A DNA stretch of 64,000 bases from M55B132 sp964508895 (lineage in GTDB: Bacteria; Bacteroidota; Bacteroidia; Bacteroidales; B18-G4): positions 1 through 64,000 of the forward strand of contig CAZDWF010000001.1 in the NCBI GenBank assembly GCA_964508895.1, read 5' to 3'. The notes under the pieces were generated by a model. The model ran no database searches. It was given only the letters and a program-made list of their open reading frames with translations, and was not told the origin of the DNA. This document shows, piece by piece, positions 35,561 to 43,831 of the stretch; positions within the stretch are counted from its first letter, which is position 1, and each line of letters starts with the position of its first letter. The position numbers and the translations under genes were made by a program.

Positions 35561-38248
35561 ATGATCATAAGAAATCTTTTCATAATCGCAATTATCCTCT
35601 TTCAAGGTGCTCTTTTAAATGCACAATTAAAACTTATCCCGGAGCCAAAAATAACAGAGATAAAAAACTCAAATTTCAGACTGGATAAAAAAACTGTAAT
35701 TGCAAGTAATGATTTAGATTCTTTTTATGCAAACGAAATTATAAACTGCATAAAACAAAACTTAGGTATATTGATTAAACCAGTAGCAAAAGCAAGCAGT
35801 AATTGCATACAATTGATCAATGTTCCTGACGCAGAGGATTTTGAGCATACTTTGAAAACACTTATGCTGCCATCAGATCATATTCATAATACAGAAAGTT
35901 ATATACTACAAATTACCAAAAAAACTGTAAAAATTATTTCACAAAGCAGTGCAGGGATATTTTATGGAATTCAAACACTAAAACAACTCATTGAAGCCAA
36001 TAGTATAGGAGAGCGTATCCCTTGCCTTATCATTTATGACTTTCCGGATATTCAGATACGAGCCTGGCAGGATGACATCAGCAGAGGTCCGATACCAACT
36101 ATGGATATGTTAAAGCAGCAAATAAAAAAGATGGCTTCTTACAAATTGAATTTCTTCACAATGTATATAGAACATGTTTTTCAATTGGAGAAACATCCCG
36201 GAATAGCTCCGGAAGATGGTATTAGTAAAACACAAATTGATGAATTAAGTGAATTCGCCGATAAATACCATGTTACTCTGATTGGAAACTATCAGTCGTT
36301 CGGACACATGGCTCATACATTATCACATCCCGATTACCAACATTTGGCTGAGAACAGCCATATTATCTCACCGGCCCTGAAAGAATCCTACGACTTCCTC
36401 CAGGATGTTTACCAGGAAATTGTCCCGGCTTTTAATGGAGAATACTTCAATATCAACTGTGATGAAACTTTTGGTTTAGCGGAAGGGAGATCAAAATCAT
36501 TAATAGACAGTATTGGAATCGACGGAGTATACTTAAGCCATATAAACAAACTTAATGCAATATTAAAACCTTTCAATAAGAGGATATTGATGTGGGGTGA
36601 TATTGTAAGCAGTTATCCCCAGATTATAAGTCAGTTACCTGAAGATATTACAGTGATGGCATGGGGCTATCATGCAGCAGATAATTTTGAATATGCGATT
36701 ACTCCGATTTCTGATCAAGGACTTAACTTCTGGGTTGCACCAGGCATTAACTGCTGGTCGAATATATATCCAAACTATCATGCAACTGAGATCAATGTCT
36801 ATAATTTTATCAGAGACGGATACAAGCATAATGCCAGCGGTGTGTTAAACACAAGCTGGGATGACGATGGATTAAACTTTTTTCAAAATAACTGGCATGG
36901 TTTAATATGGGGAGCAGAAAATAGCTGGAATGCACCTTCTTCTGATACATCAATTGCTGAATCCAATAAGGAAAGAAGTAATAAATACAATTCCTTTAAC
37001 CGGGCTTATGATGCAATTTTCTTTGGGCTAAAAGAAGATTCTTTGGTAACAGACATAATTGCATTCTCTAAAATGCATCAGTCGGGAGTGAGAGATATTT
37101 TGAGGAACAAAAGATTTTTTGAACCTATTTTCCCAATACATCTTGATTATGTAGCAGAGGGTAAACAGGATGAAAACCTGGAGCTGCTGATACAACTAGA
37201 TGGTATGAGTAATAGAATTGAAGAAGTAAACCTTATAGTCCATAATAACAATATTACTATAGATTATCTGAAATTTGCTATCCGGCAGGTTCAATTCTCT
37301 TTGAAAAAAAACTTACTGCGGATCAATCTGTATAATTACCTGAAAGGAGATAATGATTTGTCAGTTTTTGATTTAAAGAATGCAATCGAAACTCTTATTA
37401 CGGAAGCACAATCATTAAAATTGCAATATATAGTTTTATGGAATAAAGAAAACCGAAATTGGTGGCTTGATGAAAATATAAAAAAGTTTGACCAACTGAT
37501 AGAAGATCTCGGGAATTTAAAAGCTTATTGCATTATTTCTCCACATAAAAAGCTGTCGGAGTTGGGAAGAAAGATCTCTATGAGGTCGTTATTTGGTGAT
37601 TTGCCTGTATATTATACCTTGAATGAAGATACTGTTGACCGGCATTCAACAAAATATGAAGGATCATTCTTCATCAATGATGATATGGATATTAAGGCGA
37701 GAGTAATTGATGGGACAATTGCATACCCAATAGCAGAATGCAATATTATTTATCATAACGGAATTGGTAAATTACACAGACTTAATTCAAACTACAGCAA
37801 ATATCATCCGAGTTATGATGGAGGGGGACAATATGCCTTACTCGATGGCATTCAAGGTAACAGCAAGGATTTAAGAAGTGGTAGCTGGCAAGGTTTTTCA
37901 GGACAAAATATTGACATTGAGATAGATATGGGCAAAGTGCAAGCGATTCATTCGTTTTCAATGGGATTTTACCAGAACACACATTCTTGGGTCATATTTC
38001 CGAAAGAAATAGAAATATATTTTAAGAATGAGATTGATGAAGAATACAAACATATCAAAACCATAAACAATAAAATTCCACCTGAAGCAGAAGGTAATTT
38101 GAAACACAATTACGAAACAGAATTTCATGGTACAGAAGCAAGATACCTGAAAGTAGTTGCTTATTATTACGGGAAATTACCAGAATGGCATCATGCGGGT
38201 TCCAAATACGAATCCATGATATTTTCTGATGAAATTATATTGAAGTAA
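35561..38248 (+). CDS. GH20-like beta-N-acetylhexosaminidase with C-terminal F5/8-type domain
   Basis: An 895-residue exported protein with a signal peptide at 1-21. The N-terminal GH20b-like alpha/beta domain (about 24-160) precedes a TIM barrel whose Asp301-Glu302 pair (FNINCDETFGL) corresponds to the substrate-assisted catalytic pair of GH20 enzymes. The usual HxGGDE is changed to NINCDE, as in a divergent Bacteroidetes subgroup. From about 740 a galactose-binding-like (F5/8 type C) domain is suggested by GGGQYALLDGIQG and the ending ESMIFSDEIILK. The expected action is removal of beta-linked GlcNAc or GalNAc from glycans also attacked by the two fucosidases. It is in an operon with the GH29 gene. 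Confidence 0.82.
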   Translation: MIIRNLFIIAIILFQGALLNAQLKLIPEPKITEIKNSNFRLDKKTVIASNDLDSFYANEIINCIKQNLGILIKPVAKASSNCIQLINVPDAEDFEHTLKTLMLPSDHIHNTESYILQITKKTVKIISQSSAGIFYGIQTLKQLIEANSIGERIPCLIIYDFPDIQIRAWQDDISRGPIPTMDMLKQQIKKMASYKLNFFTMYIEHVFQLEKHPGIAPEDGISKTQIDELSEFADKYHVTLIGNYQSFGHMAHTLSHPDYQHLAENSHIISPALKESYDFLQDVYQEIVPAFNGEYFNINCDETFGLAEGRSKSLIDSIGIDGVYLSHINKLNAILKPFNKRILMWGDIVSSYPQIISQLPEDITVMAWGYHAADNFEYAITPISDQGLNFWVAPGINCWSNIYPNYHATEINVYNFIRDGYKHNASGVLNTSWDDDGLNFFQNNWHGLIWGAENSWNAPSSDTSIAESNKERSNKYNSFNRAYDAIFFGLKEDSLVTDIIAFSKMHQSGVRDILRNKRFFEPIFPIHLDYVAEGKQDENLELLIQLDGMSNRIEEVNLIVHNNNITIDYLKFAIRQVQFSLKKNLLRINLYNYLKGDNDLSVFDLKNAIETLITEAQSLKLQYIVLWNKENRNWWLDENIKKFDQLIEDLGNLKAYCIISPHKKLSELGRKISMRSLFGDLPVYYTLNEDTVDRHSTKYEGSFFINDDMDIKARVIDGTIAYPIAECNIIYHNGIGKLHRLNSNYSKYHPSYDGGGQYALLDGIQGNSKDLRSGSWQGFSGQNIDIEIDMGKVQAIHSFSMGFYQNTHSWVIFPKEIEIYFKNEIDEEYKHIKTINNKIPPEAEGNLKHNYETEFHGTEARYLKVVAYYYGKLPEWHHAGSKYESMIFSDEIILK

Positions 38249-38343
38249 CCAGGCGCAATGATGTGTGAAGAATTCTTACAGTTCAGCTAAACTCAAACTT
38301 TTTTTAAAAAAGCTAAAGTTATTTTTTCATATCTCAATTATTA

Positions 38344-39333
38344 TTAAAGTTTGATTTCACAATTTAAATAAGCACCATGAAGAAGGCTTGAACTGCAATC
38401 AGCAGGTATCCATCCCTTATAGTTTGGTGCAAGCTTGACACCCTTAACCGGATTAAACTCGAATCCTGCGATAATAATCTGGCCATCTTCTTTAAAGTTC
38501 CAGGGATTCATTGCATTTTCTAATTTTTCTGAGCTTAGATTATCATATCTTCCAAATACTTTCCATTTATCATTTGCTTTGAAAGATGCAAAAACAGAGT
38601 ATCCGTAAAAGTCTTCATGATCGATAAATCCGTGATTATATTGATAATCATACTCAGCACCTAAACTAAATTTGTTAAAAGTATAACCGGCAAAGAAAGC
38701 CATAGTCTGCTGAGGCTCCTCTTTATCATAATAATCGTAGTAAACTCTTAAAATGAGATTCTTTATAGGATTTGCTGTAAGACCCATAGCAACCTTAAAT
38801 GTTGAATCCGTTTTTACCTGCTTATATCCCTTACCATTTAATATTGAAAGGTCTGCACTAAGAAACCTGGCAAACTTATAATCCACACTCACACCCAGAT
38901 CCGCACTGGAATTAAATTTGTACTCATCCTGAAATGATTTATAGATATATCTGTAGCCCCAAAATTTCTCCTGCACTTTAAATGCTTTTGTACCAATCAT
39001 TCCAAAATTAACTGATAAGCTTTTGTATTGATATTTTAAATAAGCGTTTTTCAGGAATGCTGTTAATTGGTATTTTCCTACCCCGGGATCACCAAAATCA
39101 AGGATGATTTTTCCTGAAAAATTCTTACTGAAAGCATATTGATAACCGAAATATGCCCTTGTGATTTGAAATGCATGTACTGGAGCACCATCAGAAAATG
39201 TACTGTGATAATTTGAGAAGATCTTAATGATTGGTTTTCCTGTAGGTTTAAACTCATCGCCACTCTGAGCAAAAATGCCAGCACTTAACAACAGAGTTGC
39301 AACCATCATAACAATGGTTTTAATTTGTTTCAT
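38344..39333 (-). CDS. Outer-membrane beta-barrel protein, porin-like
   Basis: A 329-residue exported protein with a signal peptide at 1-22 (AGIFA-Q). The rest is a succession of alternating amphipathic strands with aromatic girdles (FQITRAYFGYQYAF, NLILRVYYDYYDK, FSLGAEYDYQYNHG), ending in a barrel-like EIKL strand. It resembles small phosphate-selective-porin-like barrels (OprO/OprP superfamily) and would sit in the outer membrane, passing or binding a small solute of unknown identity. It converges on the GH20-like gene and is not in its operon. Confidence 0.7.
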   Translation of the reverse strand: MKQIKTIVMMVATLLLSAGIFAQSGDEFKPTGKPIIKIFSNYHSTFSDGAPVHAFQITRAYFGYQYAFSKNFSGKIILDFGDPGVGKYQLTAFLKNAYLKYQYKSLSVNFGMIGTKAFKVQEKFWGYRYIYKSFQDEYKFNSSADLGVSVDYKFARFLSADLSILNGKGYKQVKTDSTFKVAMGLTANPIKNLILRVYYDYYDKEEPQQTMAFFAGYTFNKFSLGAEYDYQYNHGFIDHEDFYGYSVFASFKANDKWKVFGRYDNLSSEKLENAMNPWNFKEDGQIIIAGFEFNPVKGVKLAPNYKGWIPADCSSSLLHGAYLNCEIKL

Positions 39334-39426
39334 TTTTTTGATTATTGTTAATTATTCTAATGCAAATAAACTGAAGTTTTTATTACAAATCAACAATAAA
39401 CTATTAAGAAAGTATGAAGCTGTAAA

Positions 39427-40554
39427 TCATCCATGCTTCACAACCTCAATAATTTCTTTAGCTGCCCGCTCTATATCTTTTACATTTGTCTCTCTTCCAG
39501 TAGAAAAGCGGATGGTACCCATTGCATATTCAATTGGAACTTTCATTGCATCAAGCACAGCAGAGACTTTAACTCCATCTGCATGGCATGCAGCTCCTGC
39601 TGATGCAGCAACTCCTTTAAGTTTGGCAATGATCATATTTGCTTCCACATCCGGGAAAGAAATGCTCAATGTATTAGGCAATCTTTTTTCAGGATGGCCA
39701 TTTAATCTGATATCCGGCAATGCCTCCAGGAGCAGCTTATACAGATAATCCCTGGTTTTTTGATAATGGGCCTGATTTCCAAGCAGGTTCTTTTTGGCAA
39801 TTTCACAAGCTTTTCCCAATCCCACAATTTCCAGAACATTCTCCGTTCCTGCCCTGTGATTGCCTTCATGATCTGCACCATGAATCAATTTTTCCAGTTC
39901 AACTCCTTTCCTGATATATATTGCACCTATTCCTTTAGGGGCATATAGTTTATGTCCAGCAACACTCATGAGGTCCACTCCCAATTCCTGAACATCTGTT
40001 TTCACTTTTCCTATTGACTGAGCGGCATCAGTATGAAAATGAATTTCTTTCTCCTTTGCTATTTCTGAGATCTCTGCAACAGGCTGAATTGTCCCTACTT
40101 CATTATTCGCATGCATTACTGTAATCAGGATGGTTTCCGGTCTAACCACATCTCTTATATCCTCAGGATTCACCATTCCATCTGTATCAACCGGTAAATA
40201 AGTAGTCTCAAATCCGAGTCTTTCAAGATATTTACATACCTCAATCACTGCAGGATGTTCAATAGATGTTGTTATAATGTGGTTTCCTTTATCCTGATTG
40301 GTAAGAGCTATTCCTTTTATTGCATAATTATTTGACTCGGTACCACCGCTTGTAAAGATTATTTCACTAAAGTCACAATTTAAAAGATCAGCCATTTGCA
40401 ACCTCGCCTCTTCTATAGCTAATTTTGTCTTTAAACCAAATTCATGCCCACTTGAAGGGTTGCCAAAATGCTCATAAAGAAATGGTTTCATGGCATCCGC
40501 AACTTCTTTTGCAATTGGTGTTGTAGCATTATAATCGAGATAGACAGGTTTCAT
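39427..40554 (-). CDS. Cysteine desulfurase, NifS/IscS-like
   Basis: 375 residues from the ATG at 40554 (MKPVYLDYNATTP); a TTG six codons earlier is unlikely to be used. It is a fold-type I PLP enzyme: SGGTESNN binds the phosphate, His in SIEHPAV stacks on PLP, Asp in FHTDAAQS binds the pyridine, and Lys202 in AGHKLYAPKG forms the Schiff base. The catalytic Cys323 lies in the flexible loop SAGAACHADG, which has the NifS/IscS-like class I form. It supplies sulfur for Fe-S clusters or thio-modifications. No IscU or SufBCD gene is adjacent, so the acceptor is unknown. Confidence 0.93.
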   Translation of the reverse strand: MKPVYLDYNATTPIAKEVADAMKPFLYEHFGNPSSGHEFGLKTKLAIEEARLQMADLLNCDFSEIIFTSGGTESNNYAIKGIALTNQDKGNHIITTSIEHPAVIEVCKYLERLGFETTYLPVDTDGMVNPEDIRDVVRPETILITVMHANNEVGTIQPVAEISEIAKEKEIHFHTDAAQSIGKVKTDVQELGVDLMSVAGHKLYAPKGIGAIYIRKGVELEKLIHGADHEGNHRAGTENVLEIVGLGKACEIAKKNLLGNQAHYQKTRDYLYKLLLEALPDIRLNGHPEKRLPNTLSISFPDVEANMIIAKLKGVAASAGAACHADGVKVSAVLDAMKVPIEYAMGTIRFSTGRETNVKDIERAAKEIIEVVKHG

Positions 40555-40613
40555 AATATTTATTCGTGACAAAGGGTTTGTGAAATAGCAGACTAAGGTA
40601 GCAAATTAATTGT

Positions 40614-40655
40614 GACCAGTGACCAGTGACCAGTGACCAGTGACCAGTGAACAGT
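40614..40655. repeat. Heptamer tandem repeat tract (GACCAGT type)
   Basis: Five exact GACCAGT units and one GAACAGT, in perfect register. TGA recurs every seven bases on the plus strand. It lies between the divergent cysteine-desulfurase and zinc-ribbon genes, just upstream of the latter's promoter. Confidence 0.95.
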
Positions 40656-40658
40656 GAC

Positions 40659-40689
40659 TTGCAACCGGGGACTTCTTCTTGTATCTTTG
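40659..40689 (+). promoter_or_regulatory. Promoter of the zinc-ribbon gene
   Basis: TTG at 40659-40661, a 20-base spacer, TATCTTTG at 40682-40689: an exact Bacteroidetes-type promoter. The ATG is 24 bases downstream. Confidence 0.65.
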
Positions 40690-40712
40690 TAATAGCTTTA
40701 AAAAGAATTGTT

Positions 40713-40868
40713 ATGGAATCAATTTGCATAAGGTGTGGAAAAGCATTTGAATCAGATACATTGGATATAGATCTGTGTTTGCAATGCGACAATGAACTAG
40801 TCGACCTGGAAAGTGACGATGATGATGGATTTATTGAATTAACTGATGATATAGCAGATGGTTATTAG
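40713..40868 (+). CDS. Small zinc-ribbon protein with acidic tail, 51 residues
   Basis: The start is the ATG at 40713 (MESICIRCGKAF); a longer open frame from 40647 would begin inside the heptamer tract and before the promoter, so it is rejected. Two CxxC knuckles (Cys5/Cys8 and Cys23/Cys26) 14 residues apart form a likely single zinc ribbon. The C-terminal 22 residues are strongly acidic (DLESDDDDGFIELTDD). It has its own consensus promoter and a strong terminator, so it is a real stand-alone gene. It may mediate protein-protein contact or act as an RNA-polymerase or nucleic-acid partner; no function is proposed. Confidence 0.75.
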   Translation: MESICIRCGKAFESDTLDIDLCLQCDNELVDLESDDDDGFIELTDDIADGY

Positions 40869-40870
40869 AG

Positions 40871-40898
40871 AGATTAGTTCGTAGTTTATAGTTCGTAG
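40871..40898. repeat. Heptamer tract (TTCGTAG type) after the zinc-ribbon gene
   Basis: Units AGATTAG, TTCGTAG, TTTATAG, TTCGTAG, each containing TAG on the plus strand. The tract starts two bases after the zinc-ribbon stop codon. Confidence 0.75.
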
Positions 40899-40923
40899 TA
40901 AGACATCAGATGTAAGATATAAT

Positions 40924-40953
40924 AAAAGCCCTGCGCTGAAGCGCAGGGCTTTT
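40924..40953. terminator. Strong bidirectional terminator
   Basis: A perfect 13-base-pair stem, AAAAGCCCTGCGC-TGAA-GCGCAGGGCTTTT, with an A-tract and T-tract at its base. It serves both the zinc-ribbon gene (plus) and the acyl-CoA synthetase gene (minus). Confidence 0.9.
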
Positions 40954-40959
40954 GTATTT

Positions 40960-40976
40960 CTATGAACTATGAACTG
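40960..40976. repeat. Heptamer tract forming the acyl-CoA synthetase stop codon
   Basis: Two CTATGAA units then CTGG. On the minus strand TTCATAG repeats; the first TAG (40967-40969) is the stop codon of the acyl-CoA synthetase. Confidence 0.7.
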
Positions 40977-42748
40977 GTTTCAACGTTATAAATTTCATCA
41001 ATTATATGCTTATATTGATCGCTAAGAACCTTACGTTTAAGTTTGAGTGTTGGTGAGAGTTCTCCGGTAGCAGGCGACCATTCCTTACACACCAACCTGA
41101 TCCTTTTTATTTGTTCAGTTTGTCCGAGGCGCTTATTCGCCAGATTTATCTCATGCTGGACTTTCTTAATAATTTCCGGTAATTTAATTAGTTCTTCATT
41201 ATCACGAAAATGCAATTTAAGCTTACTTGCAAAATAATGAAGTTCGTTGAAGTTTGGAGAGATCAGTGCACTTGCAAACTTCTGGTTTTCACCTATCACC
41301 ATTGCCTGTTCAATTGTCCTGGATTCTTTAAGGATATTTTCTATCACCTGAGGAGCAATATATTTTCCTGCAGAAGTTTTAAACATTTCTTTTTTCCTGT
41401 CGGTGATCTTCAGGAATTTATTATCCACCAGGATACCAATATCGCCAGTGTGCAGCCAGCCATCCTCAATTACTTCTTTAGTTTGCTTTTCATCTTTATA
41501 ATAACCCATCATCACATTTGGGCCTTTGCATAATATTTCTCCATCTTTTGCAATCTTAACTTCAACACCTTTAAGTATTGGTCCTACGGTACCAAACATA
41601 ACCGTATCTTTGGACCGAGGGTCATTTACTGCTATTACCGGGGAAGATTCTGTAAGACCATATCCTTCATAAACAGGTAATCCTGCAGCCCAGAATATTT
41701 TAATCAGGCGCACCTGCAATGCAGAGCCTCCTGATACCATAAGTTGAATATTTCCACCCAATCCCGCACGCCACTTGCTGAATATTAGCTTATTGGCAAG
41801 TGCAAGTTTTTTCCTGTATAAATATCCTTTATTCAGCTCATAATTTTTCGCAACATTTACTGCCCAGAAGAATATTTTCTTCTTCATTCCGGGTAAATCT
41901 TTCCCTTTTGTGATAATACTATCATAAACTTTTTCAAGCAATCGTGGAACAGTATTAAAAGCATGAGGTTTGATCTGTTTGATAAACTCACCGATCCTGG
42001 CCAGGTTTTCAATATAGTAAACACTTACCCCTTTTATTTGATAAGTATATATCATCATGCGTTCATAAACATGACACAATGGAAGGAAACACAACACTCT
42101 CTTAGTATGGTCTAATGGCAGGATTTCGCTACTTGCCAAGGCATTACTGAGAATGTTATTATGAGACAACATTACTCCTTTTGGATTTCCTGTCGTACCT
42201 GAAGTATATATTAATGTCAGGAGATCATCCTTTTTTATATCCTTTTTTATCTCTTCAACTTTATCTTTGTATTTATCCCTGTTTTTCTTTCCTAATTCAA
42301 CAACATCCATCCAATATTTTTCCCCTTCAATATCATTGAATGTATATACCCCTTTGAGTTTTTTAACCTTGCTTAAAACAGGCTTGATCTTTTGCAACAG
42401 GGGCTTATCAGAAATAAAAAGGTATTTTGTTTCAGAGTGGTTCAGAATATATTCCTGATCTTCAGCACTAAGTGTTGGATATATTGGCACATGTACGGCT
42501 CCAATTTGTGCCATTCCCATATCTATAAAATTCCATTCAGGACGATTGGATGAGATTGTGGCGATATTATCACCTTTTTTTACACCCAGTTCAAGTAATC
42601 CGTAACTTACATCATTTACATATTCAAGGTAGTCTTTACCTGAATATTTTATCCACTTTTCATTTTCATTCTTTGAAAAAACATCTTCTTTATCAGCATA
42701 AGTATACTTATAAAGCTCAAGGATATCGAATAATCTTGTAATATTCAT
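40967..42748 (-). CDS. Long-chain acyl-CoA synthetase (AMP-forming)
   Basis: A 593-residue adenylate-forming enzyme. The P-loop motif is LIYTSGTTGNPKGVMLSH, followed by the A5-type motif YEGYGLTESSPV, GWLHTGDIG with the ribose-binding Asp, and ITDRKKEMFKTSAGKYIAP near the hinge. It activates fatty acids to acyl-CoA in two steps via an acyl-adenylate; it is cytoplasmic or membrane-associated. The length and motifs match the bacterial AMP-dependent synthetase/ligase group of long-chain type (LACS-like). Its own promoter lies 18 bases before the ATG. Its stop codon lies in a heptamer tract. Confidence 0.94.
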   Translation of the reverse strand: MNITRLFDILELYKYTYADKEDVFSKNENEKWIKYSGKDYLEYVNDVSYGLLELGVKKGDNIATISSNRPEWNFIDMGMAQIGAVHVPIYPTLSAEDQEYILNHSETKYLFISDKPLLQKIKPVLSKVKKLKGVYTFNDIEGEKYWMDVVELGKKNRDKYKDKVEEIKKDIKKDDLLTLIYTSGTTGNPKGVMLSHNNILSNALASSEILPLDHTKRVLCFLPLCHVYERMMIYTYQIKGVSVYYIENLARIGEFIKQIKPHAFNTVPRLLEKVYDSIITKGKDLPGMKKKIFFWAVNVAKNYELNKGYLYRKKLALANKLIFSKWRAGLGGNIQLMVSGGSALQVRLIKIFWAAGLPVYEGYGLTESSPVIAVNDPRSKDTVMFGTVGPILKGVEVKIAKDGEILCKGPNVMMGYYKDEKQTKEVIEDGWLHTGDIGILVDNKFLKITDRKKEMFKTSAGKYIAPQVIENILKESRTIEQAMVIGENQKFASALISPNFNELHYFASKLKLHFRDNEELIKLPEIIKKVQHEINLANKRLGQTEQIKRIRLVCKEWSPATGELSPTLKLKRKVLSDQYKHIIDEIYNVETSS

Positions 42749-42765
42749 AATTGCAGCGTTTTAAA

Positions 42766-42794
42766 CAAATATAAGGAAATAATTGTATTTACAA
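42766..42794 (-). promoter_or_regulatory. Promoter of the acyl-CoA synthetase gene
   Basis: Minus strand: TTG (42792-42794), an 18-base spacer, TATATTTG (42766-42773). The predicted leader is about 10-15 bases. Confidence 0.6.
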
Positions 42795-42805
42795 TGCAGA
42801 AAAGA

Positions 42806-43693
42806 TCACCCGATAGACATATCAGTATCGAAAAACACCCTGTTAGACGGCCTTCCTTTGTTCACTCCTTTAATAAGGCTATTCACACATTCAGGGATAT
42901 CTTCATGATATCCACCTTCCAGGATAGCAAATACATTTCCGAAATTATTTCTGATCCTGTATCCGCATTCATAGTAAGCATCCAATGTGTATTTCAGCCC
43001 GAGTAATTTGTCTTTATAATAACCATCAAATCCTGCAGAGATCCCAATTGTATCAGGTTTGAACTCTATGGCTTTTTTAATTATTATATCAATGACTCTC
43101 AGGAATTCCTTATCACCACTTCCGGCAATAAGCGGAAAATTAAATGTATAGCCTTTTCCTTTTGCTGCACCTAGTTCCAAAGGACTTCCTGTAAATGGGA
43201 AAGCATGCATTTGATGTATTGAGCAGAACATCACCTGATCTGATTCGTAAAAAATTGATTGGGTGCCATCTCCATGATGGCCATCAATATCAATTATTAA
43301 AACTTTTCTTCCTTTATTAGCCAGGTACTGCGCAGCAATTGCCATATTGTTGAAAATACAAAAACCTGAAGTTTTATCCCTGAATGCATGATGACCTGGT
43401 GGGCGTATCACTGCAAAATCTCCATCTAATGCAGCCTGAACTGACAGACCTACTGCTGTTTTAGCAGCCTCGTAGGTTTCATGAGAAAGTTGTACTTCTG
43501 CAACTATCTCATTATTATCGCATGCTTTGTGAATATAATTAATATACTCCTGCGAATGAACCAGGCCAATGAATTGTTCTCCATCAATGTCAAGGTCCTC
43601 ATGGTCATCAGAAAATGCTTTTATCCTGTAATTTCCCTCTAAATTACTAGCAATATTATGATCTAAAAACTTTTTGTTAAAGAGAACCTTCAT
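42806..43693 (-). CDS. Histone deacetylase-family deacetylase
   Basis: A 295-residue zinc hydrolase of the arginase/deacetylase fold. The motifs are RPPGHHA (tandem His), DIDGHHGDGTQ (zinc-binding Asp and His), ISAGFDGYYKD (second zinc Asp) and LEGGYH (the transition-state Tyr). Bacterial members act on acetylpolyamines, acetylated proteins or acetoin-pathway targets such as AcuC; the target here is unknown. It is shorter than AcuC (about 375 residues). It lies upstream of the acyl-CoA synthetase on the same strand, but each has its own promoter, so any link to acyl-CoA/acetyl metabolism is weak inference. Confidence 0.92.
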   Translation of the reverse strand: MKVLFNKKFLDHNIASNLEGNYRIKAFSDDHEDLDIDGEQFIGLVHSQEYINYIHKACDNNEIVAEVQLSHETYEAAKTAVGLSVQAALDGDFAVIRPPGHHAFRDKTSGFCIFNNMAIAAQYLANKGRKVLIIDIDGHHGDGTQSIFYESDQVMFCSIHQMHAFPFTGSPLELGAAKGKGYTFNFPLIAGSGDKEFLRVIDIIIKKAIEFKPDTIGISAGFDGYYKDKLLGLKYTLDAYYECGYRIRNNFGNVFAILEGGYHEDIPECVNSLIKGVNKGRPSNRVFFDTDMSIG

Positions 43694-43729
43694 GCACTAT
43701 AGCGATTTTCAATGGGATAAAAATAATGG

Positions 43730-43758
43730 CAAAGGTATAAAAAATGCATATTGCACAA
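43730..43758 (-). promoter_or_regulatory. Promoter of the deacetylase gene
   Basis: Minus strand: TTG (43756-43758), an 18-base spacer, TACCTTTG (43730-43737), ATG at 43693. The -33 element lies within the arm of the adjacent inverted repeat. Confidence 0.6.
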
Positions 43759-43822
43759 TGCAAATCAAAAATTTAAAATCTATTCGAAATTTACTTTTTC
43801 AATTATTAATTTGCATTGTGCA
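43752..43822. repeat. Inverted repeat between peptidase and deacetylase genes
   Basis: Perfect 14-base arms, TGCACAATGCAAAT (43752-43765) and its complement (43809-43822), around a 43-base A/T-rich loop. On the minus strand it is followed by a T-run, so it may end the peptidase transcript just before the deacetylase promoter. Confidence 0.7.
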
Positions 43823-43831
43823 TTTTGCAAT

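Noticed and set aside
40614..40655. Heptamer tract as a mini CRISPR or phage attachment site
   Set aside because: Units are directly adjacent without spacers, no integrase is near, and tracts of this type recur at seven or more places.
40647..40712. Longer N-terminus for the zinc-ribbon protein
   Set aside because: The extra codons lie in the heptamer tract and cover the promoter; the ATG at 40713 is consistent with promoter position.
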